Assembly (NCBI GenBank): GCA_021373255.1
Contig: JAJFTD010000017.1
Location: 1-37,117, forward strand
Direction of reading: 5' to 3'
Source: a bacterium
GTDB taxonomy: Bacteria > Armatimonadota > UBA5829
Length of the DNA: 37,117 nucleotides
The translations under genes and the position numbers were made by a program. Positions within the stretch are counted from its first letter, which is position 1; every line of letters begins with the position of its first letter. Below are positions 30,742 through 37,117 of this stretch, in pieces. The notes beneath the pieces were generated by a model. That model was not told where the DNA came from and ran no database searches. It saw only the letters and a program-made list of their open reading frames with translations.

Positions 30742-31232
30742 ATTGCAGAACTGCTGCTGTCGTGATGTCTGAGTATTTGGATGACTGCCTTCCCGGCCAT
30801 GTGCGTCTAGAGTTTGAAATACACATTAATGAATGCCGGAGATGCGCAGACGAGCTTCAGTCAATGCAGAATATGTTGACGCGTCTTGGCTCGTTGTCTG
30901 TGAACAACTCTTCGGTCAACTGCTGGCCGGGAGTGAAGCAGTGCATCGTCGAGAGGCGTTCCTCCAGGCGCACCCGCAGCCCATGGTTTATGAGGGTTGC
31001 CATTGGAGCCCCGGCTTTCGCGCTCACGATTCTGCTGGTCGTGCTGCTTCTGCTTCCCGGTGGCGTTAAAAATGAATCGACAGCTCCGGAAGTATCAGTG
31101 CCGGAGTATTCGTATTACATCTCAGCTCATTCGCATGCACAGCGCCAGCAGGCTCTCAGCGATCCACATGTCAGCCTTGTTGCCGCCGAACTCGAGAAAG
31201 CCAGCCTAACTGAAGATACTATGCGACCATGA
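30738..31232 (+). CDS. Zinc-finger anti-sigma factor, membrane-anchored (RseA/RsiW-like)
   Basis: 164 residues. The N-terminal ZAS domain has MNCRTAAVVMSEYLDDCLPG and the H29/C33/C36 set in EIHINECRRCADEL. A single membrane helix lies at about residues 88-108 (FALTILLVVLLLLPGG), and a short periplasmic tail follows. Known anti-sigmas of this type hold the sigma at the membrane until regulated proteolysis releases it. It overlaps the sigma gene by 4 bases and the next gene by 4 bases, so all three are coupled. Confidence 0.92.
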   Translation: MNCRTAAVVMSEYLDDCLPGHVRLEFEIHINECRRCADELQSMQNMLTRLGSLSVNNSSVNCWPGVKQCIVERRSSRRTRSPWFMRVAIGAPAFALTILLVVLLLLPGGVKNESTAPEVSVPEYSYYISAHSHAQRQQALSDPHVSLVAAELEKASLTEDTMRP

Positions 31233-32149
31233 TGACAAAGAAAATCGTTACAACTCTCTTAGCAGCGCTTTCCTTGCCGGCTGTTGTGTTTGGTGCGAAC
31301 GCGACTGAGGTTTTGAAACGAGCTGAAGTGGCGGATCAGCGGGTGAGCTATCGCGGGGTGAAGGTAGCCACGTTCAGGTTCAATGGCAGGTCGACTGTTT
31401 CCTCGTTCAAAGTTATCCACATGGTTCCTGACCTGACCCGTGTGGAATTCTTCAGCCCTGCGTCACTGAGTGGTATGGTGGTTATCCAGGATGGATCAAC
31501 ATCGTGGAAGCTGCGTCCCAGATCTCAATGCTGGGAAGAGTCCGGTGGGCAAAGCGTGCCTGCGATGGGCATGATTCACCAGGAAGCTTTACAGAATTAC
31601 GATCTGCGTATAGCTGGCTCGGATACGGTTGCCGGACGCCCTGCGTATGTTATTCATGCAATACCCAAGAGCAAGGAAGAAGCCGCGCATCGTGTCTGGG
31701 TAGATAAAGGTTGCTTCCTTGTGATGGGCACCCAGGTCGAGAGTCCGCGTGGTTTTATATTGAATTCATCCCGCTACTCCAGCATACAGATTAATCCGGG
31801 GAATATATCACATTCGCTGTTCAAAGTAAGTGGAAAGGTGAAATGCCAACCGAAGCCTGGCAGCACAGCGATGAATGTGGTCAAGCCATCGTATCTGCCC
31901 AAAGGCTACAAGCTGGTGGCGGTGTCGAGGATGTCAGTGAATGGATCGTGTTGCGCTCATATGCAGTTTTCCAATGGTGCCAATTCGATATCTCTCTTCC
32001 AACGCAGGGCACACTGCGAGTCCCCGCAAACGTCGATAAAGAGCAAGATGACCAATGTCATCACCTGGGCGCATAAGGGAGTGCTTTTCACACTGATGGG
32101 CAGCGTCCCGCGCTCTGAGCTTCGCAAGATAGCTGATTCCACAAGATGA
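31229..32149 (+). CDS. RseB/MucB-like periplasmic sensor
   Basis: A 306-residue exported protein: signal peptide (KKIVTTLLAALSLPAVVFG, cleavage near ANA), then a LolA/RseB-like half-barrel (VLKRAEVADQRVSYRGVKVA, ADLTRVEFFSP-type strands, VVIQDGSTSWKLRPRS, AGRPAYVIHAIPKSKEEAAHRVWVD) and a C-terminal domain with YLPKGYKLVAVSRM and SLFQRRAH, as in MucB/RseB. RseB binds misfolded outer-membrane or lipid signals and shields the anti-sigma from proteolysis. Start is ATG 31229 (ATG-ATG), overlapping the anti-sigma stop. Its presence makes the operon a sigmaE-rseA-rseB-like triad. Two Cys near VNGSCCAHM may form a disulphide or be an oddity. Confidence 0.82.
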   Translation: MMTKKIVTTLLAALSLPAVVFGANATEVLKRAEVADQRVSYRGVKVATFRFNGRSTVSSFKVIHMVPDLTRVEFFSPASLSGMVVIQDGSTSWKLRPRSQCWEESGGQSVPAMGMIHQEALQNYDLRIAGSDTVAGRPAYVIHAIPKSKEEAAHRVWVDKGCFLVMGTQVESPRGFILNSSRYSSIQINPGNISHSLFKVSGKVKCQPKPGSTAMNVVKPSYLPKGYKLVAVSRMSVNGSCCAHMQFSNGANSISLFQRRAHCESPQTSIKSKMTNVITWAHKGVLFTLMGSVPRSELRKIADSTR

Positions 32150-32198
32150 AGCCTTGTTTGTTGGAATATCATCCATCGGATATGGGTAGCTTCACAGC

Positions 32199-33182
32199 GT
32201 GATAATAAACAACCTGATTGACACAATAGATGCACGGCTGTTGGAGCTGATCCAGAGGGACTTTCCGCTCGCTCACAGGCCATTTGATGAGATCGCGGCG
32301 CGGCTGTCGATATCGTCCATTGATGCCATCTCACGTACCTCACGATTGAAATCTCAGGGGATAATCCGGCAGATCAGTGCGATATTTAATTCTTCGGCTT
32401 TGGGCTACAGCAGCGTGCTGGTGGCGTTTAGGGTGGGGGATGGCTATCTGGAGAACGTTGCCGCAGCCGTTTGTGCGAACCCCGGAGTAAGCCACTGCTA
32501 CTCCCGGAGTGATGACTTCAACCTCTGGTTCACTCTCACACTCAGTCCCGAATCAGACCTGGGTAGAGAAATCGCCGGGCTCGCCAGTCTGGATGGTGTG
32601 CAATCACACATGATCCTGCCCGCCTTGAAAGTCTACAAGATCGGCTTGTTTCTCAAGCTGACTGATGATGCCATTGGTCCGGTTTCATGGACCATTACGC
32701 AACCAACCCGGCACGAACTCACGAATCTGGACCGCGCAGTAGTTCTCGCCCTCCAGCAGGATATTCCGATCATTGAGGAACCATTCGCACGCATTGCCGA
32801 CCATGCGGGGCTGCAGGAGGATATAGTCTTCCAGCGTGCAAATGCATACAAAGCCGATGGCACCATGCGCCGGTTCGCCGCGGTTCTCCGCCACGGGCAG
32901 GCGGGGTATAAGGCCAACGCAATGGTTTGTTGGCAAGTGGACTCCGAGAAGATCGATGAAGTAGGGGAGCAGTTCGCCCAAAACCCCCACGTGAGCCATT
33001 GTTATGAGCGCGCGCAATACCCCAATTGGCCATACTCGCTCTACACAATGGTCCACTGCCTAGATGACCAAGAACTCGATCAAATCATATACAAACTTGC
33101 CGAAATTTGCGGTGGCTGTGATCACAGAGTACTCAAGACGGTGAAAGAGTATAAGAAGACACGTGTGGTGTATTTCCGGTAA
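32199..33182 (+). CDS. Siroheme decarboxylase, AhbA-AhbB fusion
   Basis: A 327-residue protein with two Lrp/AsnC-like halves. The first half (DARLLELIQRDFPLAHRPF, GIIRQISAIFNSSALGYSS, VSHCYSRSDDFNLWFTLTLS) is AhbA-like. The second (DRAVVLALQQDIPIIEEPF, ADGTMRRFAAVLRHGQAGYK, ANAMVCWQVDSEKIDEVG, VSHCYERAQYPNWPYSLYTM) is AhbB-like. AhbA and AhbB normally form a heterodimer that decarboxylates siroheme to didecarboxysiroheme on the siroheme-dependent heme route; similar NirD/L/G/H proteins act in heme d1 synthesis. Here both are one chain. Start is GTG 32199. No other heme genes are nearby. Annotation as a plain AsnC regulator is less likely. Confidence 0.88.
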   Translation: MIINNLIDTIDARLLELIQRDFPLAHRPFDEIAARLSISSIDAISRTSRLKSQGIIRQISAIFNSSALGYSSVLVAFRVGDGYLENVAAAVCANPGVSHCYSRSDDFNLWFTLTLSPESDLGREIAGLASLDGVQSHMILPALKVYKIGLFLKLTDDAIGPVSWTITQPTRHELTNLDRAVVLALQQDIPIIEEPFARIADHAGLQEDIVFQRANAYKADGTMRRFAAVLRHGQAGYKANAMVCWQVDSEKIDEVGEQFAQNPHVSHCYERAQYPNWPYSLYTMVHCLDDQELDQIIYKLAEICGGCDHRVLKTVKEYKKTRVVYFR

Positions 33183-33184
33183 CT

Positions 33185-33222
33185 CCCAGGCCATCCACCC
33201 ATCCCATCATCAAACCATCCGA
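33185..33222 (-). repeat. Octamer array, GTTTGATG family (reverse)
   Basis: CCAT, CCAT, TCAT and CCAT at 33191, 33199, 33207 and 33215 are exactly 8 nt apart. On the minus strand one unit reads GTTTGATG, identical to the unit at 18546. Confidence 0.6.
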
Positions 33223-33242
33223 CTAAAGTTACTTTCTCCTAA

Positions 33243-33314
33243 CCCGCATTATTCGTGATTGAATGGAATACCGCACTACTACCTGCGGTATTCGGATAAG
33301 GTGAATAACGCGGG
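33243..33314 (+). repeat. Nested hairpins of the CCCGCATTATTC family
   Basis: The outer stem is CCCGCATTATTC (33243-33254) with GAATAACGCGGG (33303-33314, one mismatch). The inner stem is GAATACCGCA (33266-33275) with TGCGGTATTC (33284-33293), perfect. It lies between the siroheme decarboxylase and DUF255 genes and may end the upstream transcript; the outer arms match the post-pnp and post-rnj hairpins. Confidence 0.6.
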
Positions 33315-33367
33315 AGAATTCTGGGCATACTCCAATTGCCGACTCATCAGAAAGTGGAGCAATAACT

Positions 33368-35071
33368 ATGGCGGAAGTGAACTGGCGGGATTGGGGCGAT
33401 GAGGCGTTTGAGGACTCAAAGCGAACCGGCAGGCCGGTGCTGTTGGACATAAGCGCGGTGTGGTGCCACTGGTGCCACGTCATGGACGAAACCACCTATT
33501 CCAATCCCACTGTAGTTGATATTATCAACCGCGACTACATACCCGTGCGCGTGGACAACGATCGTAACCCAGATATCAACGCGCGCTATAATATGGGCGG
33601 CTGGCCCACCACGGCATTCCTTACTCACAACCGCGATGTTATCACCGGATCTACATACATTCCCCCGGAGCGTATGGCTGCGATGCTCAAGCGAGTGTCA
33701 CAGGTGTACCAGGAGGGTGGTGAGGATCTGATTCAAAGAGCGGAGACTGCGCGGTCGGAGACTGAGATCGAGATGACCGAGGAGGTGGGGCGTTCGGCGA
33801 GCATGGAGGATGTTGAGCAAGTGCTTGCCGCGGTGGAGTCGAGTTACGATCCCAGGTTCGGTGGGTTTGGTCACGATCAAAAGTTTCCGTTTTCTCAGGT
33901 GTTGGAACTTCTTCTGATGGAATATGAGCGCACAGGCACACGCCGCCGCCTCACAATGGTTACTGATACACTCAATGCTATGCTTGGTGGTGAATTATTT
34001 GACCGGGTGGAGGGTGGTATGTTTCGCTACGCCACCCAGCGCGACTGGCGAGTGCCGCATTTCGAAAAGATGCTGGATGACAACGCCCGCATTGCGCAGG
34101 TGCTGTTGAACGCCTACCGTATTACTGCTGATGAGAAACTACTGAGCGTGGCAAAAAATATCTTTTCATATCTTGAGAATGTGCTGTTGGATTCCAATAC
34201 AGGCGTCTTCTACGGTAGTCAGGATGCTGACGAAGAGTATTATCATCGAGATTCCGCAGGCCGAAAAATGCTCACTCCACCGCACGTTGATAAGGCCGCT
34301 TACACCGATTCTAACTCAGCTCTCGCAATTGCCTACGCTCAGATGTGGGGAATGACTGAAAATCATCCGGCAAGAGACCATGCGCTCCAGATAGTATCTT
34401 TCCTCAACGCTCTGAACAAGGGCCCGGATGGCACTATCTGCCATTATTACGAAAACGGTGCTCCACACCAATTCGGCAATCTTGCGGACCATGTAATGTT
34501 ACTTTTGGCGAATATTATGTGCTGCCAGGCCTCAGCAGATTTGCTATACCTGGATGTGGCAAAGGAACTTGTCAATTCTATTGTTTCCGCTTATGGTGCC
34601 CCGGATGGTGGATTTTACGACATTAGTGCCCGTCGCGCGAGCGAACGTGGTCTTCATCGGTATATGATCCCAATGTCGGAGAATTCCACTGCAGCCAGGG
34701 CATTAACCTATCTTGCTGATCTCACCGCTGATGAACACTTCAGCGACCTCGCATGCCGCACCCTCAATGCGCTTGCAAGACAATTTACCAACTATGGCAT
34801 TATCGCATCAGAATATGCTTCATCTCTTATTCTGTTTAACACTCGCCGGCCCGTGGTCACTGTAAACGCTGATCCCGGTAGTGAGTTGGCTGACAAGATG
34901 ATCCGAGCCACAATGGTCGCATGCGGCCCCCTGTGTTCTGTAAAAGCCGGTTCCCCTGATGGTGCTGAAGCTACAGTTTGCACAGGAACCACATGCACCC
35001 TCCGCACCCATGATCCAGCCAAATTAGCTGAAGAACTGACCAGGCTAATGTCTGCAAGAATTAGCGGCTAG
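33368..35071 (+). CDS. Thioredoxin-fold DUF255 / YyaL-like protein
   Basis: A 567-residue protein. The N-terminal ~140 residues are a thioredoxin-like domain (PVLLDISAVWCHWCHVMDET, with C33-x-x-C36; MGGWPTTAFL). The rest is an (alpha/alpha)6-type region (DPRFGGFGHDQKFPFSQVLE, YATQRDWRVPHFEKMLDDNA, GVFYGSQDADEEYYHRD, GGFYDISARR) characteristic of DUF255/YyaL (N-acylglucosamine 2-epimerase-like). Family members are usually about 650-700 residues, so this one is shorter: it starts at VNWRDWG instead of the longer N-terminal NPVDWYPWG segment. No signal peptide. Start ATG 33368 has only a weak upstream site. Function is not established. Confidence 0.92.
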   Translation: MAEVNWRDWGDEAFEDSKRTGRPVLLDISAVWCHWCHVMDETTYSNPTVVDIINRDYIPVRVDNDRNPDINARYNMGGWPTTAFLTHNRDVITGSTYIPPERMAAMLKRVSQVYQEGGEDLIQRAETARSETEIEMTEEVGRSASMEDVEQVLAAVESSYDPRFGGFGHDQKFPFSQVLELLLMEYERTGTRRRLTMVTDTLNAMLGGELFDRVEGGMFRYATQRDWRVPHFEKMLDDNARIAQVLLNAYRITADEKLLSVAKNIFSYLENVLLDSNTGVFYGSQDADEEYYHRDSAGRKMLTPPHVDKAAYTDSNSALAIAYAQMWGMTENHPARDHALQIVSFLNALNKGPDGTICHYYENGAPHQFGNLADHVMLLLANIMCCQASADLLYLDVAKELVNSIVSAYGAPDGGFYDISARRASERGLHRYMIPMSENSTAARALTYLADLTADEHFSDLACRTLNALARQFTNYGIIASEYASSLILFNTRRPVVTVNADPGSELADKMIRATMVACGPLCSVKAGSPDGAEATVCTGTTCTLRTHDPAKLAEELTRLMSARISG

Positions 35072-35129
35072 AATTCCATCATTAAGACCTCTCAATTCTC
35101 CACCTGATATTCAATTAATCGCTAAGCCA

Positions 35130-35143
35130 CACACATATGTGTG
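35130..35143. promoter_or_regulatory. 14-bp palindrome in the 444-base spacer 35072-35515
   Basis: CACACATATGTGTG is a perfect palindrome. It lies 123 bases before the promoter at 35266. The spacer is AT-richer than the genes and has no gene. It also contains GGACTACAT (35301-35309) paired with ATGTAGTCC (35334-35342) in the 5' leader. Confidence 0.35.
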
Positions 35144-35265
35144 AAGCAGTCCTACAAATGCATGTGGGCAAAAATGTTGGACGAAACATGCCCTCGATGC
35201 TGCGTACTTTTCTATGCAATAATAATTAAAATGTGTGTGCAGAAAATCTGGATATAATTCTACCA

Positions 35266-35294
35266 TTGACAATGTGCAATACACATGCTATATT
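35266..35294 (+). promoter_or_regulatory. Consensus sigma-70 promoter of the last gene
   Basis: TTGACA (35266-35271), a 17-nt spacer and TATATT (35289-35294) are near-perfect. A short dyad ATGTG/CACAT lies in the spacer and could be an operator. The gene starts 221 bases downstream, giving a long leader with a 9-bp stem at 35301-35342. Confidence 0.75.
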
Positions 35295-35515
35295 GCAAGC
35301 GGACTACATGATACAAATAATGGTACAACATATATGTAGTCCTACACAACCCCCAAGTTGGATGTATCATGCGGTGGGATCTTTCTGTACATGGGTTAAT
35401 GTGAATAGCTTCGCCGCACTATTGGTAGTAGAGCTATAGGTCATGTTGAAAGGGGGGCTCTGACGAGGGTATTGGATCACCGCATTGAAAGTACACGTTC
35501 GAAAGGAGAATCGAG

Positions 35516-37117
35516 ATGAAAGGAATTGAAAGAGGGCAGTGTCGTGTTTCTCTATATCGACGCTGGGTTGTATCCGGGCTATCTGTTGCCTGCCTTGCTT
35601 TGATGCTGATTGCCACCATTGCATCAAGTGGCATAGCTGCAAATATGATCGCAGATGGCAGCTTTAACAGCATTCCCAGCGGCATAAACGCGACCGATAC
35701 AGGTGTATATCAATATGGAGGATACTGGTATTACCAGAACAATGCTGGTATCGGAACTCTGAATATGGTTACACCTGGAGCCGATGGTACCGGTCAGGCT
35801 GTAAAGCTTACAAGATCCTCGTCAACCGGTTGGTTGGGGATGGCTAGTCCTTGTATTCCAGTTGTGGGAGGACATACCTATCGCTTTAATTATTGGGTTC
35901 GCTCTGATGATGCAACGAGCCGCTCGCTCATTGGAGTAGTGGCATCGTTCCAGAATTCTGATGCTAGTGGATGGGATGGTAATACTACAGTCGTCTATTC
36001 CTATTCGACTTCGCAGTGGACTGAGTATTCAGCCATATATACCGCTCCTACAACTACTCGTTACGCGCAGATTCAGTTCCAACCCAGCAACTTTACAGGT
36101 ACTGTTGAAGTAGATAATGCTTCGCTTGAAGATGGTGACCTGTTAGTTGGCAACTTGATTCCTAATCCTGGGTTTGAGAACTTCCCCATCGGAGGAAGCT
36201 GGACAACCTCAGGAACGGTATGTGGCTGGTCATTCAACAGCCCGACTGGAACTAACGCAACTTTGAGTACAGTCACTCCCGGACGTGATGGGACTGGTAG
36301 GTGCATAGAGTTAGCAAAGCCTACATCCGGCACTTCACCATCAATGGCTATTGTCAGTTATGCTCGGGGGATAGAAGGGCACTCATATCGCCTTTCGCTC
36401 TGGGCACGGACAGATGAGGCAACCCCGCAGGAAGCACGGGGAGTGCTGGCGATGTTTAATTCGTCCGGTGGATGGCTCGGCAATATAATATATGCCAATT
36501 TCTTTGCTGATTCAGTGTGGAGGCAGTATACGTGTGAGTGTGTTGCTCCTGCGACTACTGCAAAAATAGGCACTCAGCTTTATTTCTATTCCGTTGGAAG
36601 CGTTCAATATGACGACCTTTGCCTGACGGACGTTACTGCCAGTTCACTTACCGGCACAGTGGTAAGCGCATTGTCGGGTAGTCCGATCTCTGGAGCGACC
36701 GTCTCGATCACATCCAACGGCATGACTCTTTCTACCACAACCAACTCCAGTGGTGTTTATACGTTCAGTAACTTAACTCCTGCTGATTATGTCGTGACTG
36801 TCGCTACAGCCGGTTACACAACCAGCAGCAAGACTCTCACGGTTATTGAATCAAAGACACAGGATTTCGGCCTGGTGCCGGACGTGAATACTTCCTGGAC
36901 TATCACCGACACCTTCACTAGACCTGCCAACACTGACTTGGGTCACACCGAGGACGCTAATGCAATCCCGTGGGTAAAGACTGCTGGTAACACATCCTCA
37001 GCAATCAATGGAGATGGAAAACTGCAGGTCGATAGCGGTGGTGTAGCGGGCGGTGCATGCCTTGGCCGTGGCTTCGCTCCGACTAACTTTGATATGTCAG
37101 TCGATATGGCTTGGAAT
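35516..37117 (+). CDS. Large secreted multidomain protein (3' truncated by window edge)
   Basis: The frame is open from ATG 35516 to the window end (534 codons, no stop). GGAG lies about 8 nt upstream. The signal peptide has a basic start (MKGIERGQCRVSLYRR) and a hydrophobic core (SGLSVACLALMLIATIAS). Two similar jelly-roll, CBM4/9-like domains follow: about residues 45-205 (NMIADGSFNSIP, YRFNYWVRSDDA) and about 208-375 (NLIPNPGFENFPIGGSW, YRLSLWARTDEA). A carboxypeptidase-regulatory-like domain is at about 380-455 (LTGTVVSALSGSPISGATVS, SGVYTFSNLTPADYVVTV). The final part (DTFTRPANTDLG) starts another beta-sandwich. Likely role is binding of polysaccharide at the cell surface or outside; the catalytic part, if any, is beyond the window. 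Confidence 0.85.
   Translation, partial: MKGIERGQCRVSLYRRWVVSGLSVACLALMLIATIASSGIAANMIADGSFNSIPSGINATDTGVYQYGGYWYYQNNAGIGTLNMVTPGADGTGQAVKLTRSSSTGWLGMASPCIPVVGGHTYRFNYWVRSDDATSRSLIGVVASFQNSDASGWDGNTTVVYSYSTSQWTEYSAIYTAPTTTRYAQIQFQPSNFTGTVEVDNASLEDGDLLVGNLIPNPGFENFPIGGSWTTSGTVCGWSFNSPTGTNATLSTVTPGRDGTGRCIELAKPTSGTSPSMAIVSYARGIEGHSYRLSLWARTDEATPQEARGVLAMFNSSGGWLGNIIYANFFADSVWRQYTCECVAPATTAKIGTQLYFYSVGSVQYDDLCLTDVTASSLTGTVVSALSGSPISGATVSITSNGMTLSTTTNSSGVYTFSNLTPADYVVTVATAGYTTSSKTLTVIESKTQDFGLVPDVNTSWTITDTFTRPANTDLGHTEDANAIPWVKTAGNTSSAINGDGKLQVDSGGVAGGACLGRGFAPTNFDMSVDMAWN

Noticed and set aside
32199-33182. Lrp/AsnC transcription regulator
   Set aside because: Both halves carry AhbA/AhbB landmarks (VSHCY, WPYSLYTM, RRFAAVLRH) and the double-length chain fits siroheme decarboxylase better.
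1-37117. tRNA, rRNA or other standard RNA genes
   Set aside because: Scanned by eye for T-loop-like and rRNA-like sequences in the spacers; none convincing. A tRNAscan or Rfam search would settle it.

Overview
The window is a compact bacterial chromosome segment with mostly intact genes, short spacers, frequent GTG/TTG starts and clear GGAGG-type ribosome binding sites. Three things suggest a diderm, non-proteobacterial lineage: a large secreted beta-barrel-like protein, RNase J next to PNPase, and many TIM-barrel and carbohydrate-related proteins. Armatimonadota or a neighbouring phylum is my best guess, but this is inference from gene style, not a phylogenetic result. No rRNA, tRNA, CRISPR array, insertion sequence or phage gene was seen.

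Layout. 1-4220: the end of an unknown gene, an ECF sigma factor fused to HEAT repeats and a DUF2087-like domain, a YwqG/DUF1963 protein, and a DUF6766 membrane protein interrupted by an in-frame TAA. 4319-8749 (minus strand): a large sugar-hydrolase-like protein, then a small-gene cluster (STAS protein, coiled-coil protein, ankyrin protein, Rnk/GreA-like factor) and a secreted protein. 8946-11644: DUF951, DUF72, a four-helix membrane protein and a TPR protein. 12619-23147: a housekeeping block of ftsY, GT2 transferase, rpsO, pnp, M16 peptidase, dapB, asd, rnj and a YtxH protein. Its order resembles the Bacillus rpsO-pnp-mlpA-asd-dap-rnjB neighbourhood. 23263-25496: DehI-like, YedF-like and xylose-isomerase-like proteins.

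25695-32149 is the most suggestive regulatory locus. A plus-strand ECF sigma / zinc-finger anti-sigma / RseB-like triad overlaps translationally and is preceded by a textbook ECF promoter (GGAAC-N16-CGTC). Diverging from it are a second zinc-finger anti-sigma-like protein and a 1060-residue secreted protein with five copies of an unusual internal motif. This looks like an envelope-stress system whose client may be the repeat protein. After it come a fused siroheme decarboxylase (AhbA-AhbB), a DUF255 thioredoxin-fold protein, and the start of a large secreted multidomain protein that runs off the window behind a consensus sigma-70 promoter.

The spacers are unusually structured. Degenerate tandem arrays with an 8-nt (or 7-8-nt) period occur at many loci: a GTCATAAG-like family, a CGCGAAAA-like family and a CCGGAC family. 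A roughly 270-bp composite inverted-repeat element shares an identical 35-bp GC-rich module with a second locus 9 kb away. A recurring CCGCA(T/C)TATTC hairpin follows several genes. These intergenic families, the sigma-HEAT-DUF2087 fusion and the divergent anti-sigma locus are the best candidates for something undescribed.
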